Positions 8,021 to 15,314 of a stretch of DNA of 15,314 nucleotides are shown piece after piece. The DNA is from Baffinella frigidus (Eukaryota > Cryptophyceae > Cryptomonadales > Baffinellaceae): the NCBI GenBank assembly GCA_026770585.1, contig MU647272.1:51015-66328 (forward strand), given 5' to 3'. The position numbers and the translations under genes were made by a program. The notes below the pieces were generated by a model. That model did no database searches, had not been told where the DNA came from, and saw only the letters and a list, made by a program, of their open reading frames with translations. The stretch's first letter is position 1. Each line of letters begins with the position of its first letter.

Positions 8021-8076
8021 CCTTTCTGCAGGATAAGTTCCGGTGTCCGCCTATGTTGGGAGCTCGAAGAACCTAA
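7995..8076 (+). repeat. Left arm of long inverted repeat (copy 1)
   Basis: The core GGTGTCCGCCTATGTTGGGA to GAAGAACCTA is shared in inverse orientation at 9752-9822 and in direct orientation at 10152-10203. The copies differ by a few substitutions and small gaps, so this is an interspersed repeat family with a pair facing each other about 1.7 kb apart. Confidence 0.75.
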
Positions 8077-8137
8077 CGGACATAAAGGACAGGGGTTACT
8101 CGCGAATTAGAACACGCACCTTCCTGGGGTGCTACGG

Positions 8138-8258
8138 TACAGGGGTTGCTCGCTCATAAGAAACCAGCCCCCCCTAGGACCCTACAATAGGGCTATGCCT
8201 AGGGCCCCATGGTGGTCCTAGGGTGGGGGCTGTTTCTTATGAGCGAGGTACCCCTGTA
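8138..8258. mobile_element. MITE-like hairpin element, copy 1
   Basis: TA, then CAGGGGTTGCTCGCTCATAA..., then an inverted end ...TTATGAGCGAGGTACCCCTG, then TA. The arms run about 45 bp inward including a poly-C/poly-G stretch and CTAGGACC; the element is 121 bp and non-coding. TA duplication with CAGGGG ends suggests mobilisation by a Tc1/mariner-like transposase in trans (inference). Confidence 0.75.
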
Positions 8259-8272
8259 GGGTTCGCAACTCC

Positions 8273-8310
8273 GTAGGAGCCTATCCCTTAAGTGGCCAGT
8301 AGGCTCCTAC
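8273..8310. repeat. Inverted repeat GTAGGAGCCTA/TAGGCTCCTAC
   Basis: An 11-bp perfect stem surrounds TCCCTTAAGTGGCCAG. Similar words (CCACTTAAGGGAT) recur at 8409-8422 and 9552-9564. Confidence 0.6.
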
Positions 8311-8352
8311 GCCCTACCCTATGGCGATAGGACCTGCCTATGAGAACCTCTT

Positions 8353-8372
8353 GGCGGTCAAATTTGACCGCC
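8353..8372. repeat. 20-bp perfect palindrome GGCGGTCAAATTTGACCGCC
   Basis: Self-complementary over all 20 bases. The core GGTCAAATTTGACC recurs perfectly at about 9586-9599 and 9727-9740. Here it is followed by a short tandem run of TTTGACCACCTGGYCAC (8380-8410). It may be a protein-binding site or part of a repeat. Confidence 0.7.
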
Positions 8373-8525
8373 TGGCCACTTTGACCACCTGGTCACTTTG
8401 ACCACCTGGCCACTTAAGGGATATGTACAGTAGGCACATGCGCCTGGGACCAGAAGTTGGAGGAGGTGCAAAACAAGGTCAAATCAGACGAAGACGAGGG
8501 GGGGGGGGGGGGCTGAGACCTTCGT

Positions 8526-8648
8526 TACAGGGGTACCTCGCTCATAAGAAACCGCCCCCCCCTAGGACCCTACAGTAGGACCATGCCTAGGGCCCTGTGC
8601 TGGTCCTAGGGGTGGGGGGCGGTTTCTTATGAGCGAGGTGACCCTGTA
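8526..8648. mobile_element. MITE-like hairpin element, copy 2
   Basis: 123 bp between TA dinucleotides, with ends CAGGGGTACCTCGCTCATAA and its inverse. The internal CTAGGACCCTACAGTAGGAC is shared with copies 1 and 3. It has no coding capacity. It lies just after a 13-14 bp G run (about 8500-8512). Confidence 0.75.
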
Positions 8649-8655
8649 AAGGTGG

Positions 8656-8840
8656 CGAGTATTTAACTTGAATACTCGGGCCGACGATGAGTCCAATTTC
8701 CTTAGTCTAAATTAGGCTAAGGATCCTAAATTAGGCTAAGGAATTAGCCTGATTAGGCTAAGGCGTAGCAGAATGTGCCTGTTTGATAGGAGATGTCGAG
8801 TATTCAAAGTAAACACTCGTCCGGATGAGATCGTATTTTC
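8656..8840. repeat. Paired small hairpins around ATTAGGCTAAGG repeats
   Basis: Near-palindromes CGAGTATTTAACTTGAATACTCG (8656-8678) and a related CGAGTATTCAAAGTAAACACTCG (about 8796-8818) are each followed by a GATGAG word. Between them AATTAGGCTAAGG recurs three times (8709-8762). No coding frame is supported. Confidence 0.55.
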
Positions 8841-8898
8841 TCGAGAGAGAGAGAGAGAGAGACCTTTGTTAATACCAGCACGGCCCGACGCCATGTAT

Positions 8899-8926
8899 GC
8901 ACCCCCACCGAGGCTGTGTCTGAGCA
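8899..8926 (+). repeat. 28-bp dispersed repeat
   Basis: GCACCCCCACCGAGGCTGTG with a TCTGAGCA end matches 10339-10366 directly and 1001-1028 in inverse orientation, with one to three differences. CT or GA microsatellites lie next to the two copies here (8842-8862 and 10374-10500). Confidence 0.65.
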
Positions 8927-8967
8927 GGAACGGTCCCGCCCCTTTCATCGTTCCTTCACATTCCTGC

Positions 8968-9167
8968 TACTGGAAAGTCGCACCCCGCCCTATCCTGTAA
9001 CCGATCTTGGATTCCAGAACCAACGGCTCCAATTCCCACAACTTTAGGGGGACATCAAATTCATTTTAGACACAAAGTTGACATATTTTAAGCAAAATCT
9101 GACTATTAAACCCAAATTCGTTTTTAAAAACATTTAGATGGACAGGGCGGGGTGAAGCTTTTCAGTA
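8968..9167. mobile_element. AT-core element with 26-bp inverted ends and TA flanks
   Basis: Left end 8970-8995 (CTGGAAAGTCGCACCCCGCC and on) and right end 9140-9165, read in reverse complement (CTGAAAAGCTTCACCCCGCC and on), agree at about 21 of 26 positions. Both are bordered by TA. The 140-bp core is distinctly AT-rich and non-coding. This fits a MITE, unrelated in sequence to the CAGGGG family. Confidence 0.65.
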
Positions 9168-9192
9168 GTGAGCTCTCAGGGCAAGGGTCGCC

Positions 9193-9532
9193 TACAGGGG
9201 TACCTCTCTCTTAAGAAGGCGCCCCCCCCCTAGGACCCTACAGTAAATGTAGACCTGTGCCTAGTTTATTAACGGCCCAAACGGTTCTCAAGGTTGAGGG
9301 AAATCTGGGTCGAAGTTCCCCGCAATAGTTGCTGTAAAGCGACTGCGGCGGTGACCCTTGAAGGTCCTACAGGAGAAGAAGACGCAGGGGCGCACATTGC
9401 AGACACGGGGCGCTTGCTTGAGTGAAGTAGGTACTTCGATGAAGCGGGACGTGGCGTGTCTTGCGCTGTCACTAGGACCCTACGGTGGTCCCAGGGGGGG
9501 GGGCGGTTTCTTATGAGCGAGGTGCCCCTGTA
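9193..9532. mobile_element. MITE-like hairpin element, copy 3, interrupted by about 200 bp
   Basis: The same TA-flanked CAGGGGTACC... ends as copies 1 and 2, but 340 bp long. After the shared GTGCCTAG (about 9264) come roughly 200 bp absent from the other copies, until CTAGGACCCTACGGTGGTCC (9473). The insert has a 50-codon stop-free + frame (about 9282-9431) ending TGRLLE-stop with no start codon; it may be a captured host fragment. Confidence 0.7.
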
Positions 9533-9539
9533 GGACGTG

Positions 9540-9822
9540 TGAGCCTACCCGCCACTTAAGGGATAGATCCCTTGAGTAGCGAGGCGGTCAAATTTGACCT
9601 CCAAGAGGTCCTAGGCAGGTACGTGTATGTCGTTGAGGGTCTTGCCCTCAGGACCTTGCCCTCAAGGCCTCTCCTCGTTCCTCCACATTCCGGATGAACG
9701 CCTACATGTCCCTCAAGTGGTGATGCGGTCAAATTTGACCTTTAGGTCCTGTAGGTTCTTCGAGCTCCCAACATAGGCGGACACCGGAACTGGTTCTGCA
9801 GAGAAGCCATGCCTCCTTTCGG
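9540..9822 (-). repeat. Right arm region of long inverted repeat
   Basis: 9752-9822 is the inverse of 7995-8076 (TAGGTTCTTCGAGCTCCCAA onward). 9545-9625 also resembles the inverse of the 8281-8375 stretch (ACTTAAGGGAT, GGCGGTCAAATTTGACC, AGGTCCTAGGCAGGT), with rearrangements. The two arm regions bracket the three hairpin elements. Confidence 0.6.
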
Positions 9823-9896
9823 ATCGCAAAGAGGTCCTAGGCAGGTTCTGGGGCCCTACTGTAGGACGTGTGAGCCTACTCGCCCCTTCAGGGATG

Positions 9897-10121
9897 CCTC
9901 CCTGGAGGTAAGGACCTTACCATCAAGGACTAAGGAGATCCCTGCCCCTGGAAGCTCGGGAACAGCCCCGCCGGCAGGCTCGTGAACGCCCGCGTGACCG
10001 GTCACGCGGACGCCGAAGCCAACTGTCCGAGGTGACTGCCTTGGCTGTGCCCTGAACCTACCTCCCTGGAGGTAAGGACCTTACCCTCAAGGACTGAGGA
10101 GATCCCTGCCCCTGGAAGCTC
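9897..10121 (+). repeat. Direct duplication of 61 bp around a 20-bp palindrome
   Basis: The segments 9897-9957 and 10061-10121 (both starting CCTCCCTGGAGGTAAGGACC) differ at only two positions. Between them, at 9990-10009, is the perfect palindrome CCGCGTGACCGGTCACGCGG. No coding region is evident. Confidence 0.8.
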
Positions 10122-10151
10122 CTCCAGCATAGAAAAAGTGTGTTTATGATA

Positions 10152-10203
10152 GAAGCAGAACCAGTTCAGGTGTCCGCCTATGTTGGGAGCTCGAAGAACC
10201 TAA
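10152..10203 (+). repeat. Third copy of the inverted-repeat arm sequence
   Basis: AGAACCAGTTCAGGTGTCCG to GAAGAACCTA matches copy 1 directly and copy 2 in reverse, and keeps the AGAACCAGTTC found in copy 2. Confidence 0.7.
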
Positions 10204-10373
10204 AGGGCCTTAAAAGGTGCGTTTATTACGGATCGAAACCAACATGGCCGCCACATATTCCCTTCCGTGAAGGCCTTGTAAAGACTAGGACCTAAACTAA
10301 TTACTCATAACCTTAAAGAGCACACGGCCGCCATGTGTGCACCCCCACTGAGGCTGTGTCTCAGCATAGAGGA

Positions 10374-10469
10374 CTCTCTCTCTCTCTCTCTCTCTCTCGC
10401 TCGCTCGCTCTCTCTCTCTCGCTCTCGCTCGCTCTCGCTCGCTCGCTCGCTCTCTCGCTCACGCGCGCG

Positions 10470-10500
<31 letters not shown>
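10374..10500. repeat. CT/CTCG microsatellite with a CGCGCG core
   Basis: About 127 bp of CT dinucleotides interrupted by CG, including ACGCGCGCGCGCGC at 10460-10473. It follows a copy of the 28-bp dispersed repeat (10339-10366). Leu-Ser or Arg-Glu open frames across it are artefacts of composition. Confidence 0.9.
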
Positions 10501-10801
10501 CCATCTGTGAGCCCAGTGGCTTTCTGCGGCGCTAGGCCGGTAGAGAGGTGACCCACTCCTGCGGATCAACCCGGGGTACAGAAACCCCTTACAAGCGACA
10601 CTCAGCGGCCTACGCCCCCCCACAACCTCACCCCACCAGAGGGGGTGCAGATATGAACAGCCAAACCTGCCAGCCAGCCGGCCTGCCTGCCTACGCCACA
10701 AACCACACCAGATCGTCGCCACACCCTCCCCCCTTCCCCTCAGTCGCCACCTAGGCACCCCACAGGCCCCTCATTCCGCCCGTATTGGGCCATCCCTGCT
10801 A
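10501..10801. other. Intergenic region, no supported gene
   Basis: C-rich sequence with short direct words (GCCAGCCGGCCTGCCTGCC near 10671). The frames open on both strands show no family motif. This is the 3' flank of the minus-strand MYND gene; no AATAAA is seen near its stop on that strand. Confidence 0.4.
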
Positions 10802-12106
10802 TCACCTATGCAGGTAAGCCCGTGCGCCTGCCATGGACGTGATGAGTTCCTCCTCCCCAAGCGCCGGGTCGAGAATCTTGAGGTGCGAGCTGGCATCATT
10901 CAGCACGATTTCGTATTGAAGGAACCGGTCCTGCACTGCTGTCTCGTTCTGGTGCAGAAGGTCGAGCATAGCGCGCACGTCCCTCGCGGCCTCTTGAGGC
11001 TCCCCGCGTGCCTGGAGAGATGGGCAGGTTCAACGACTGCGTGGTGTCTTCTCTCTCGGGCGTGGTGGGTCCTATGGCAGACTCTATCGGCCTTGCTGGA
11101 ATGCAAAGGCACAGCACTTTGGAGGGGTTCACAACACGGGATGAAGATGCGCGGGACCTACCTCGTGAAGTCGCGCCCTGGAGACGAGGCTGCGCAACTC
11201 GTCGACGCTCGGAAACCCCTCCCGTGCCGACTCCGCCTTGGCCGCCTCTCGATAGCGCAGAACCAGCGGCTCGAGCTCCTCGATTGCGTCCGTCTTGAAG
11301 AGCGCGTTGATCAACGAGTGCAAGACAAGAAGTTCCCACGGGTTGATGCCCTCGTGCTCACTGAGCGGCGCCGCGGCCAGCGCGTTTTGCAGCAGCTCCA
11401 ACCCCTCCGCGTCGCGCCCCTCCCTCATCGCCTGAATTCCGAGCCCGTGGCACGCCCGGCATTCCACCGAGAAGAAGCCGTGCGCTTCGGCGATTTTGCG
11501 CGCCCTCTCTAGCCACCCCGCGGCTTCCTGGTGCTTGCCTGCTGCAGCCAGGTTGTCGCTGATGCTGCACATCGCCTCGCCCTGGTCCCGGAAGCGCTCC
11601 ATCTTGCCCAGGAGGTCGACGCGGCGTGACCCAAGGCTGGCGGCCGAGAGCGCATGTTGTGGGCTGCCCGTTGACAAACTTCCCCGCAAGTGCGCGATGA
11701 AGAACCAAGAGAGGATGCCATTGCAGGCGGCATCTGGCTGCCCCTCCATCAGCTCCTCCATGCGCACCTCCCACTCGAGCACCCCCCGCCACTCCCCAGC
11801 TGTGTGTGCCGCGAGCACCTTCGCACAGATCTCGTTTATAGACAGCGGCGGCGCGCACCTCTTCTTGTGGCGCCTCCACCCCGCCTTCTGGCACTCAGCC
11901 CCGCAGTACCAGACTTGCTTGCAGATCGAGCAGCGCTTCAGCGCGCCCTGCTTCCCGCAGTGAGTGCAGGGGTTCTTGAGCGCGATTGTCCTGAGAGCCT
12001 CAGCTACTTGAAGAGCCCCGCTGTCGCCTTCGCCAGCATCAGCCCCGCCGGTAGCATTGGTGGCTGCCTCATGGAGGCTGAGGCGCCCGCCCGCGCCCGC
12101 CGCCAT
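10802..12106 (-). CDS. MYND zinc-finger protein with TPR-like helical body, two exons
   Basis: On the minus strand, join(12106-11162, 11011-10802) gives 384 residues and a stop. Exon 1 runs from ATG (12106-12104) to ...RLHE, then GTAGGT; a 150-nt intron ends TCTCTCCAG; exon 2 codes ARGEPQEAARDVRAMLDLLH onward to AYLHR-stop. Both borders are phase 0. The MYND finger occupies residues 47-84 with all eight ligands: C47, C50, C59, C62, C68, C72, H80, C84, including WYCGAECQKAGWRRHKKRC. Residues about 155-300 are paired amphipathic helices (NLAAAGKHQEAAGWLERARK; ALAAAPLSEHEGINPWELLV) that look like TPR-type repeats. MYND fingers usually bind proline-rich partner peptides; there is no SET domain, so methyltransferase activity is not expected. 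The N-terminal 40 residues are low-complexity. Target unknown. Only 75 bp separate the ATG from a duplicated GC-rich block (12182-12423) that may supply its promoter. Confidence 0.85.
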
Positions 12107-12181
12107 CGCCGTCGGGGGTGCACCTCCCCTCCCACAGCCGCTGCCCTAAAAAAACGAAAGAAAGATTTCTAGATTTGACCG

Positions 12182-12423
12182 CTTTGGCACGCAGGGCTGG
12201 CGGGCGACTGCGGCGCGGGCCACCGGCCCCGGTGTCCGCATCGGCAGCAGTAGTGGGTCCCGCAGGAACGGGGCTGCCCTTTTCCCGGAGACTGGAGTGT
12301 TCGTGCCCCCGTCTCCGTTCTACAACAACGTGTGTGAGACAACTCCAGATCCTAGTCGCCCCCCCCAAAACGCGGGGGGTCTTGGTGCATTCCTCACGGG
12401 CCAATTCCCAAATGGTCAAGATA
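12182..12423 (+). repeat. GC-rich block, copy 1 of a direct repeat
   Basis: Starts CTTTGGCACGCAGGGCTGGC and is about 90% identical to 13952-14198 over some 240 bp. Both are followed by a second shared stretch (CAACCGACGTGYACC to TTCCGGAATTRAACCC; 12659-12772 and 14229-14322) and then a telomere-like array. In copy 1 about 235 bp separate the two parts; in copy 2 only about 30 bp. Confidence 0.8.
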
Positions 12424-12440
12424 AATTATCTTGACCATTT
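12410..12440. repeat. 31-bp palindrome at the end of block copy 1
   Basis: AAATGGTCAAGATAA and TTATCTTGACCATTT pair around a single central base. The motif GGTCAAGAT is then repeated at 12441. Copy 2 lacks this palindrome, having CGAATGTACAAGATAG instead. Confidence 0.75.
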
Positions 12441-12658
12441 GGTCAAGATCAGACCCTGCGCTTCTCCACCCGCCCGCAACTCACCCCGAGAGAGAGAGGG
12501 TGTCCTATCCTCTCTCTCTCTCTCTCCCTCCCTCTCCTCTACCCGCGCATCCGCGCTCATCCATGCGCTCAGCGCCGCCGCCCCGCCCCGCCAGCCCCCC
12601 ATCTTCGAGCGCCTGGGACATTTGGGAGCCTGGGAATTTAGACCGTCCTACACATACA
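12441..12658. other. Extra segment found only in block copy 1, with a CT microsatellite
   Basis: A GAGAGAGAGA run at 12488-12498 faces CT runs at 12509-12537. The rest is C-rich with no recognisable coding unit. Relative to copy 2 this is an insertion (or a deletion there). Confidence 0.6.
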
Positions 12659-12734
12659 ACCTTTCACAACCGACGTGCACCTTTAGGTCCTTTAGGTTTA
12701 CCCAGGGGTGTTTGTAAAGTAAATAGACGATAAA

Positions 12735-13355
12735 ATGTTTAGACCCTAAACCCGATTTCCGGAATTGAACCCTGAGCCCAAAACCTTACACCCTACATCA
12801 TACACCCTCAACCCCTCAACCCTCCACCCTGAACCCTGAATCCTCAACCCTCAACCCTAAACCCCAAACCCTAAACCCCAAACCCTAAACCCTCAACTCA
12901 AAACCCTAAACCCTAAACCCTAACCTGAACCTAAACGCCACACCCTCAACCCTCAACCCCAAACCCCAAACCTCAACCCCTCAACCCTAAACCCTAAACC
13001 CTAATCCAAACTCTTAAACCCTGAAACCCAAACCATCCAACCTAAACCCTGCAACCTAAACCCTGCACCCTACGCCACACACCCTCAACCCTGAACCCTA
13101 ACACCTAGACCCTAACCCCTAAACCCTAAACTTTTAACATTCAAACCTAAACCCTAAAGCCTAAAGCCTCATGTCTAAAGCCTAAAGCCTAAAACCTAAA
13201 CCCTAAAACCTAAAACCTAAACCCTAAATCCTAAACCCCAAACCCTACACCACACACCCGAACGCCTAAAGCCTGAAGCCTAACCCCAAACCCTGAACTC
13301 TAAACCCTATACCCTAAACCTTAAACCCTAAACCTTCAATCCTAAACCCTAAACC
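12735..13355 (+). repeat. Telomere-like CCCTAAA array 1
   Basis: About 620 bp of CCCTAAA, CCCCAAA, CCCTCAA, CCCTGAA and AAAGCCT variants, all C-rich on the + strand. It is not a pure telomere: units vary in length and base, so this is an interstitial, decayed or re-amplified array. Confidence 0.9.
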
Positions 13356-13364
13356 CTCCCTGAC

Positions 13365-13499
13365 GTAGACCAAGTGCAACGTGGCAGTCGGCACGCCACA
13401 CAAGACCATGGTGTCCCAGGCATAGCCCCTACTGTACATGCAGGCCTGAGAGGTCCGCCCAATGCCGTCCATGGCCATCTGCAGGGCATCGCTTTGGTC
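13365..13499 (-). CDS. Possible isolated exon of unknown protein
   Basis: On the minus strand 45 codons read DQSDALQMAMDGIGRT... to ...CGVPTATLHLVY between AG (13501-13500) and GT (13364-13363). An in-frame TGA lies just upstream of the acceptor and heptamer repeats lie just beyond the donor, so the open part fits an exon. I do not recognise the family. No partner exons were identified, so it may be a gene fragment stranded between repeats. Confidence 0.35.
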
Positions 13500-13951
13500 C
13501 TGACATCGTCATGCCCTGGCGACTCCTCCCGGGTAGAGCGTTTGCGGTAATTGTTGTTCGTTTTGGACGTACGGTTTTCCGGTTTCCCGGTTTTGAAAGA
13601 GACTTATAGGACGTGACAAGGATTTTAAATAGTACCAGAATTGCGCCTCTTGGTACTCGGGCGCTTGCTAGCCATGGTTTGACCACTTCCTCGCTTCCCC
13701 AGCTTCGTTGATTTCGTGCCCAAAAAGATTTGACCAATATTTGATATATCAACTGATCTGCTTGATATGTGAACGTCTAGACTTGATATATCAAATGCTC
13801 GACTTGATATATCAAAATTGCGATGAGCAAGATACACTCGTTCGGGACGTGAAAAAGACGAACACGGCTCTCTTCGATGATTCTGAGGGGTCATTTCACC
13901 GAAATCGCTCTGCGCAAATTTTTACGCAAAAGCCCTGCTTCTACACCCTCA
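13500..13951. other. Unique sequence between the two GC-rich blocks
   Basis: Apart from the palindrome array, this region has no repeat shared with other parts of the window. Minus-strand frames of 107 and 89 codons exist (13429-13752 and 13625-13894) but show no recognisable motif; I do not call them genes. Confidence 0.4.
13741..13815. repeat. Four TTGATATATCAA palindromes at exact 21-bp spacing
   Basis: Copies start at 13741, 13762 (diverged, TTGATATGTGAA), 13783 and 13804. Three are perfect 12-bp palindromes. The 21-bp period places them on one face of the helix and also equals seven codons. On the minus strand an 89-codon open frame (13625-13894) reads the array as FDISSRAFDISSLDVHISS. 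Either a binding-site array or a coding heptapeptide repeat is possible. Confidence 0.75.
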
Positions 13952-14322
13952 CTTTGGCACGCAGGGCTGGCGGGCGACTGCGGCGCGGGCCACCGGCCCC
14001 GGTGTCCGCGTCGCCAGCAATCGGGGGTCCCGCAGGAACGGGGCTGCCTTTTCCCCCGAGACCGGGGTGTTCGCGCCCCCGTCTCCGTTCTACAACAACG
14101 TGTGTTGGATACAATCCAGATCCTAGTAGCCCCCCCAAAAAAACGTGGGGGGGGTCTTAGTGGATTCCTCACGGGCCAATTACCGAATGTACAAGATAGT
14201 CGGGTATTATTTCCTGGTACAAATTTTACAACCGACGTGTACCCAGGGGGGTTGGTAAAATCAATAGACGATAAAACATTTGGACCGATTTCGGAGCCGG
14301 AAAGTTTGAATTCCGGAATTAA
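13952..14322 (+). repeat. GC-rich block, copy 2, with its trailing segment
   Basis: Matches 12182-12423 and then 12659-12772. The spacing between copies is about 1770 bp, which includes the first telomere-like array. The direct orientation implies duplication of a block-plus-array unit. Confidence 0.8.
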
Positions 14323-15219
14323 ACCCTAAACCCTACACACTACACCCCAAACTCTAAACGATAAACCCTAAACACCAAACCCTAAAACAGTGAAACCTAA
14401 ACCCTACACCCTAAACCAAAAAACCTAAACCCTAAACCCTAAACCCTAAACCCTAAACCTTGAACCCTAAACTTTGAAACCATTGACCTCAAATCCTAAA
14501 CACGACACCTTAAACCTTACACTCTAAACCCTAAACCCTAAACCCTTAACCCTTAACCCTAAAACCTAAACCCTAAACCCCAAACACTAAACACTGAACA
14601 CTAAATATTAAACACTGAACCCTCAACGCTAAACCCTCAACGCTAAACGCTAAACCCTACACCCTACACCCTACACCCTACACCCTAAACCCCGAACCCT
14701 GAACCCTAAACCCCGAACCTTAAACCCTAAACCCTAAACCCTACACCCTAAACCTTAAACCTAAACCCTAAACCCTTAACCTCAAACCCTAAACCCTGAA
14801 ATCTACAACCTAAAACCTAAACCGGGTAGTAAACCCTAAACCCAAACCCTTACCCCCTAAACCCTGAAACCTAAACCCTCAACCTTAGACCCTAGAGCCT
14901 AAACCCGAAACACGACACCTGTAAACCTAAACTCTAAACCCTAAACCCCAACCCCTAAACCATAAACCCTAAAACCTAATACCTAAACCCTAAACAATAA
15001 ACACTAAATAATAAACACTGAACCCTCAACACTCAACAGTACACACTAAACCCTACACCCTGAACCCTACACCCTGAACCCTAAACCCTCCACGCTAAAC
15101 CGTACACCCTAACCCCTAAACCTCGAACCCTACACCCTAAACCTTAAACCCGAAACCCGAAACCTAAAACCCTAAACCCTAAATCTAAACCCTCAACACT
15201 GAATCTCAAACTCTAAACC

Positions 15220-15286
<67 letters not shown>

Positions 15287-15314
15287 ACCCCAAACCCTCA
15301 ACCCTCAACCCTAA
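14323..15314 (+). repeat. Telomere-like array 2, running off the window end
   Basis: About 990 bp of C-rich heptamer variants. Sub-blocks are locally homogenised: CCCTAAA near 14410-14455, CCCTACA near 14657-14685, and CCCTCAA for about 12 consecutive units from 15221 to the end. A larger duplication is visible: a stretch with CCTAAACACGACACCTTAAA (14497) resembles one at 14908, and AACACTAAATATTAAACACT (14588) resembles one at 15000. Confidence 0.9.

Noticed and set aside
8650-8700. Possible hammerhead-like core (CGACGATGAGTCC)
   Set aside because: The required CTGATGA and GAAA elements with three stems cannot be formed; only a short hairpin and a chance GATGAG remain.
10305-10556. Arg-Glu or Leu-Ser rich frames on both strands
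   Set aside because: They are read-through of a CT/CG microsatellite.
10808-11512. Plus-strand 234-codon open frame opposite the MYND gene
   Set aside because: It is antisense to a gene with an intact MYND finger and a phased intron. Long antisense frames are expected in GC-rich coding DNA and this one shows no family motif.
14323-15314. True chromosome end
   Set aside because: Units are heavily mixed and imperfect, and similar arrays occur inside the gene, so this need not be a telomere.

Overview
The window is nuclear DNA from an intron-rich, repeat-laden eukaryote. Evidence: short exons with matching phases and GT-AG borders, a MYND zinc-finger gene with one clean intron, abundant microsatellites, miniature inverted-repeat elements, and kilobases of degenerate CCCTAAA-type (plant/algal telomere-like) heptamers. 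A microalga with a large genome is my best guess, but the lineage is not settled by the sequence. No prokaryotic operon, tRNA, rRNA or CRISPR was seen.

Layout. (1) About 1-7901, + strand: the 3' part of a multi-exon gene. I could chain eleven exons (A-K) from 537 to a stop at 7899-7901. All ten junctions keep phase and give a 263-residue C-terminal fragment with a degenerate EF-hand pair followed by a Trp/aromatic-rich basic helical stretch (possibly Sfi1-like) and a Ser/Pro/Arg tail. Introns (181-1114 nt) are built largely of telomere-like heptamers, minisatellites and microsatellites. (2) In eight of the eleven exons, one or more partial copies sit beside the intact exon. Upstream copies generally keep the acceptor and 5' half; downstream copies generally keep the 3' half and usually the donor. 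That is the footprint of tandem duplications with one breakpoint inside the exon. (3) 7902-10801: non-coding and mobile-element-rich. It holds three copies of a hairpin element with TA ends (one interrupted by about 200 bp), a second TA-flanked element with an AT-rich core, a pair of inverted arms bracketing about 1.8 kb, shared palindromes and a long CT/CG microsatellite. (4) 10802-12106, - strand: a complete two-exon gene for a 384-residue MYND zinc-finger protein with a TPR-like helical body. (5) 12182-15314: two direct copies of a GC-rich block (12182-12423 and 13952-14198), each followed by a long telomere-like array, with a possible minus-strand exon and a 21-bp-period palindrome array between them.

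The two genes have no visible functional link. The EF-hand/helical protein could be a centrin- or cytoskeleton-related factor, but that is inference. The most unusual signal is the exon-by-exon partial duplication inside telomere-like introns.
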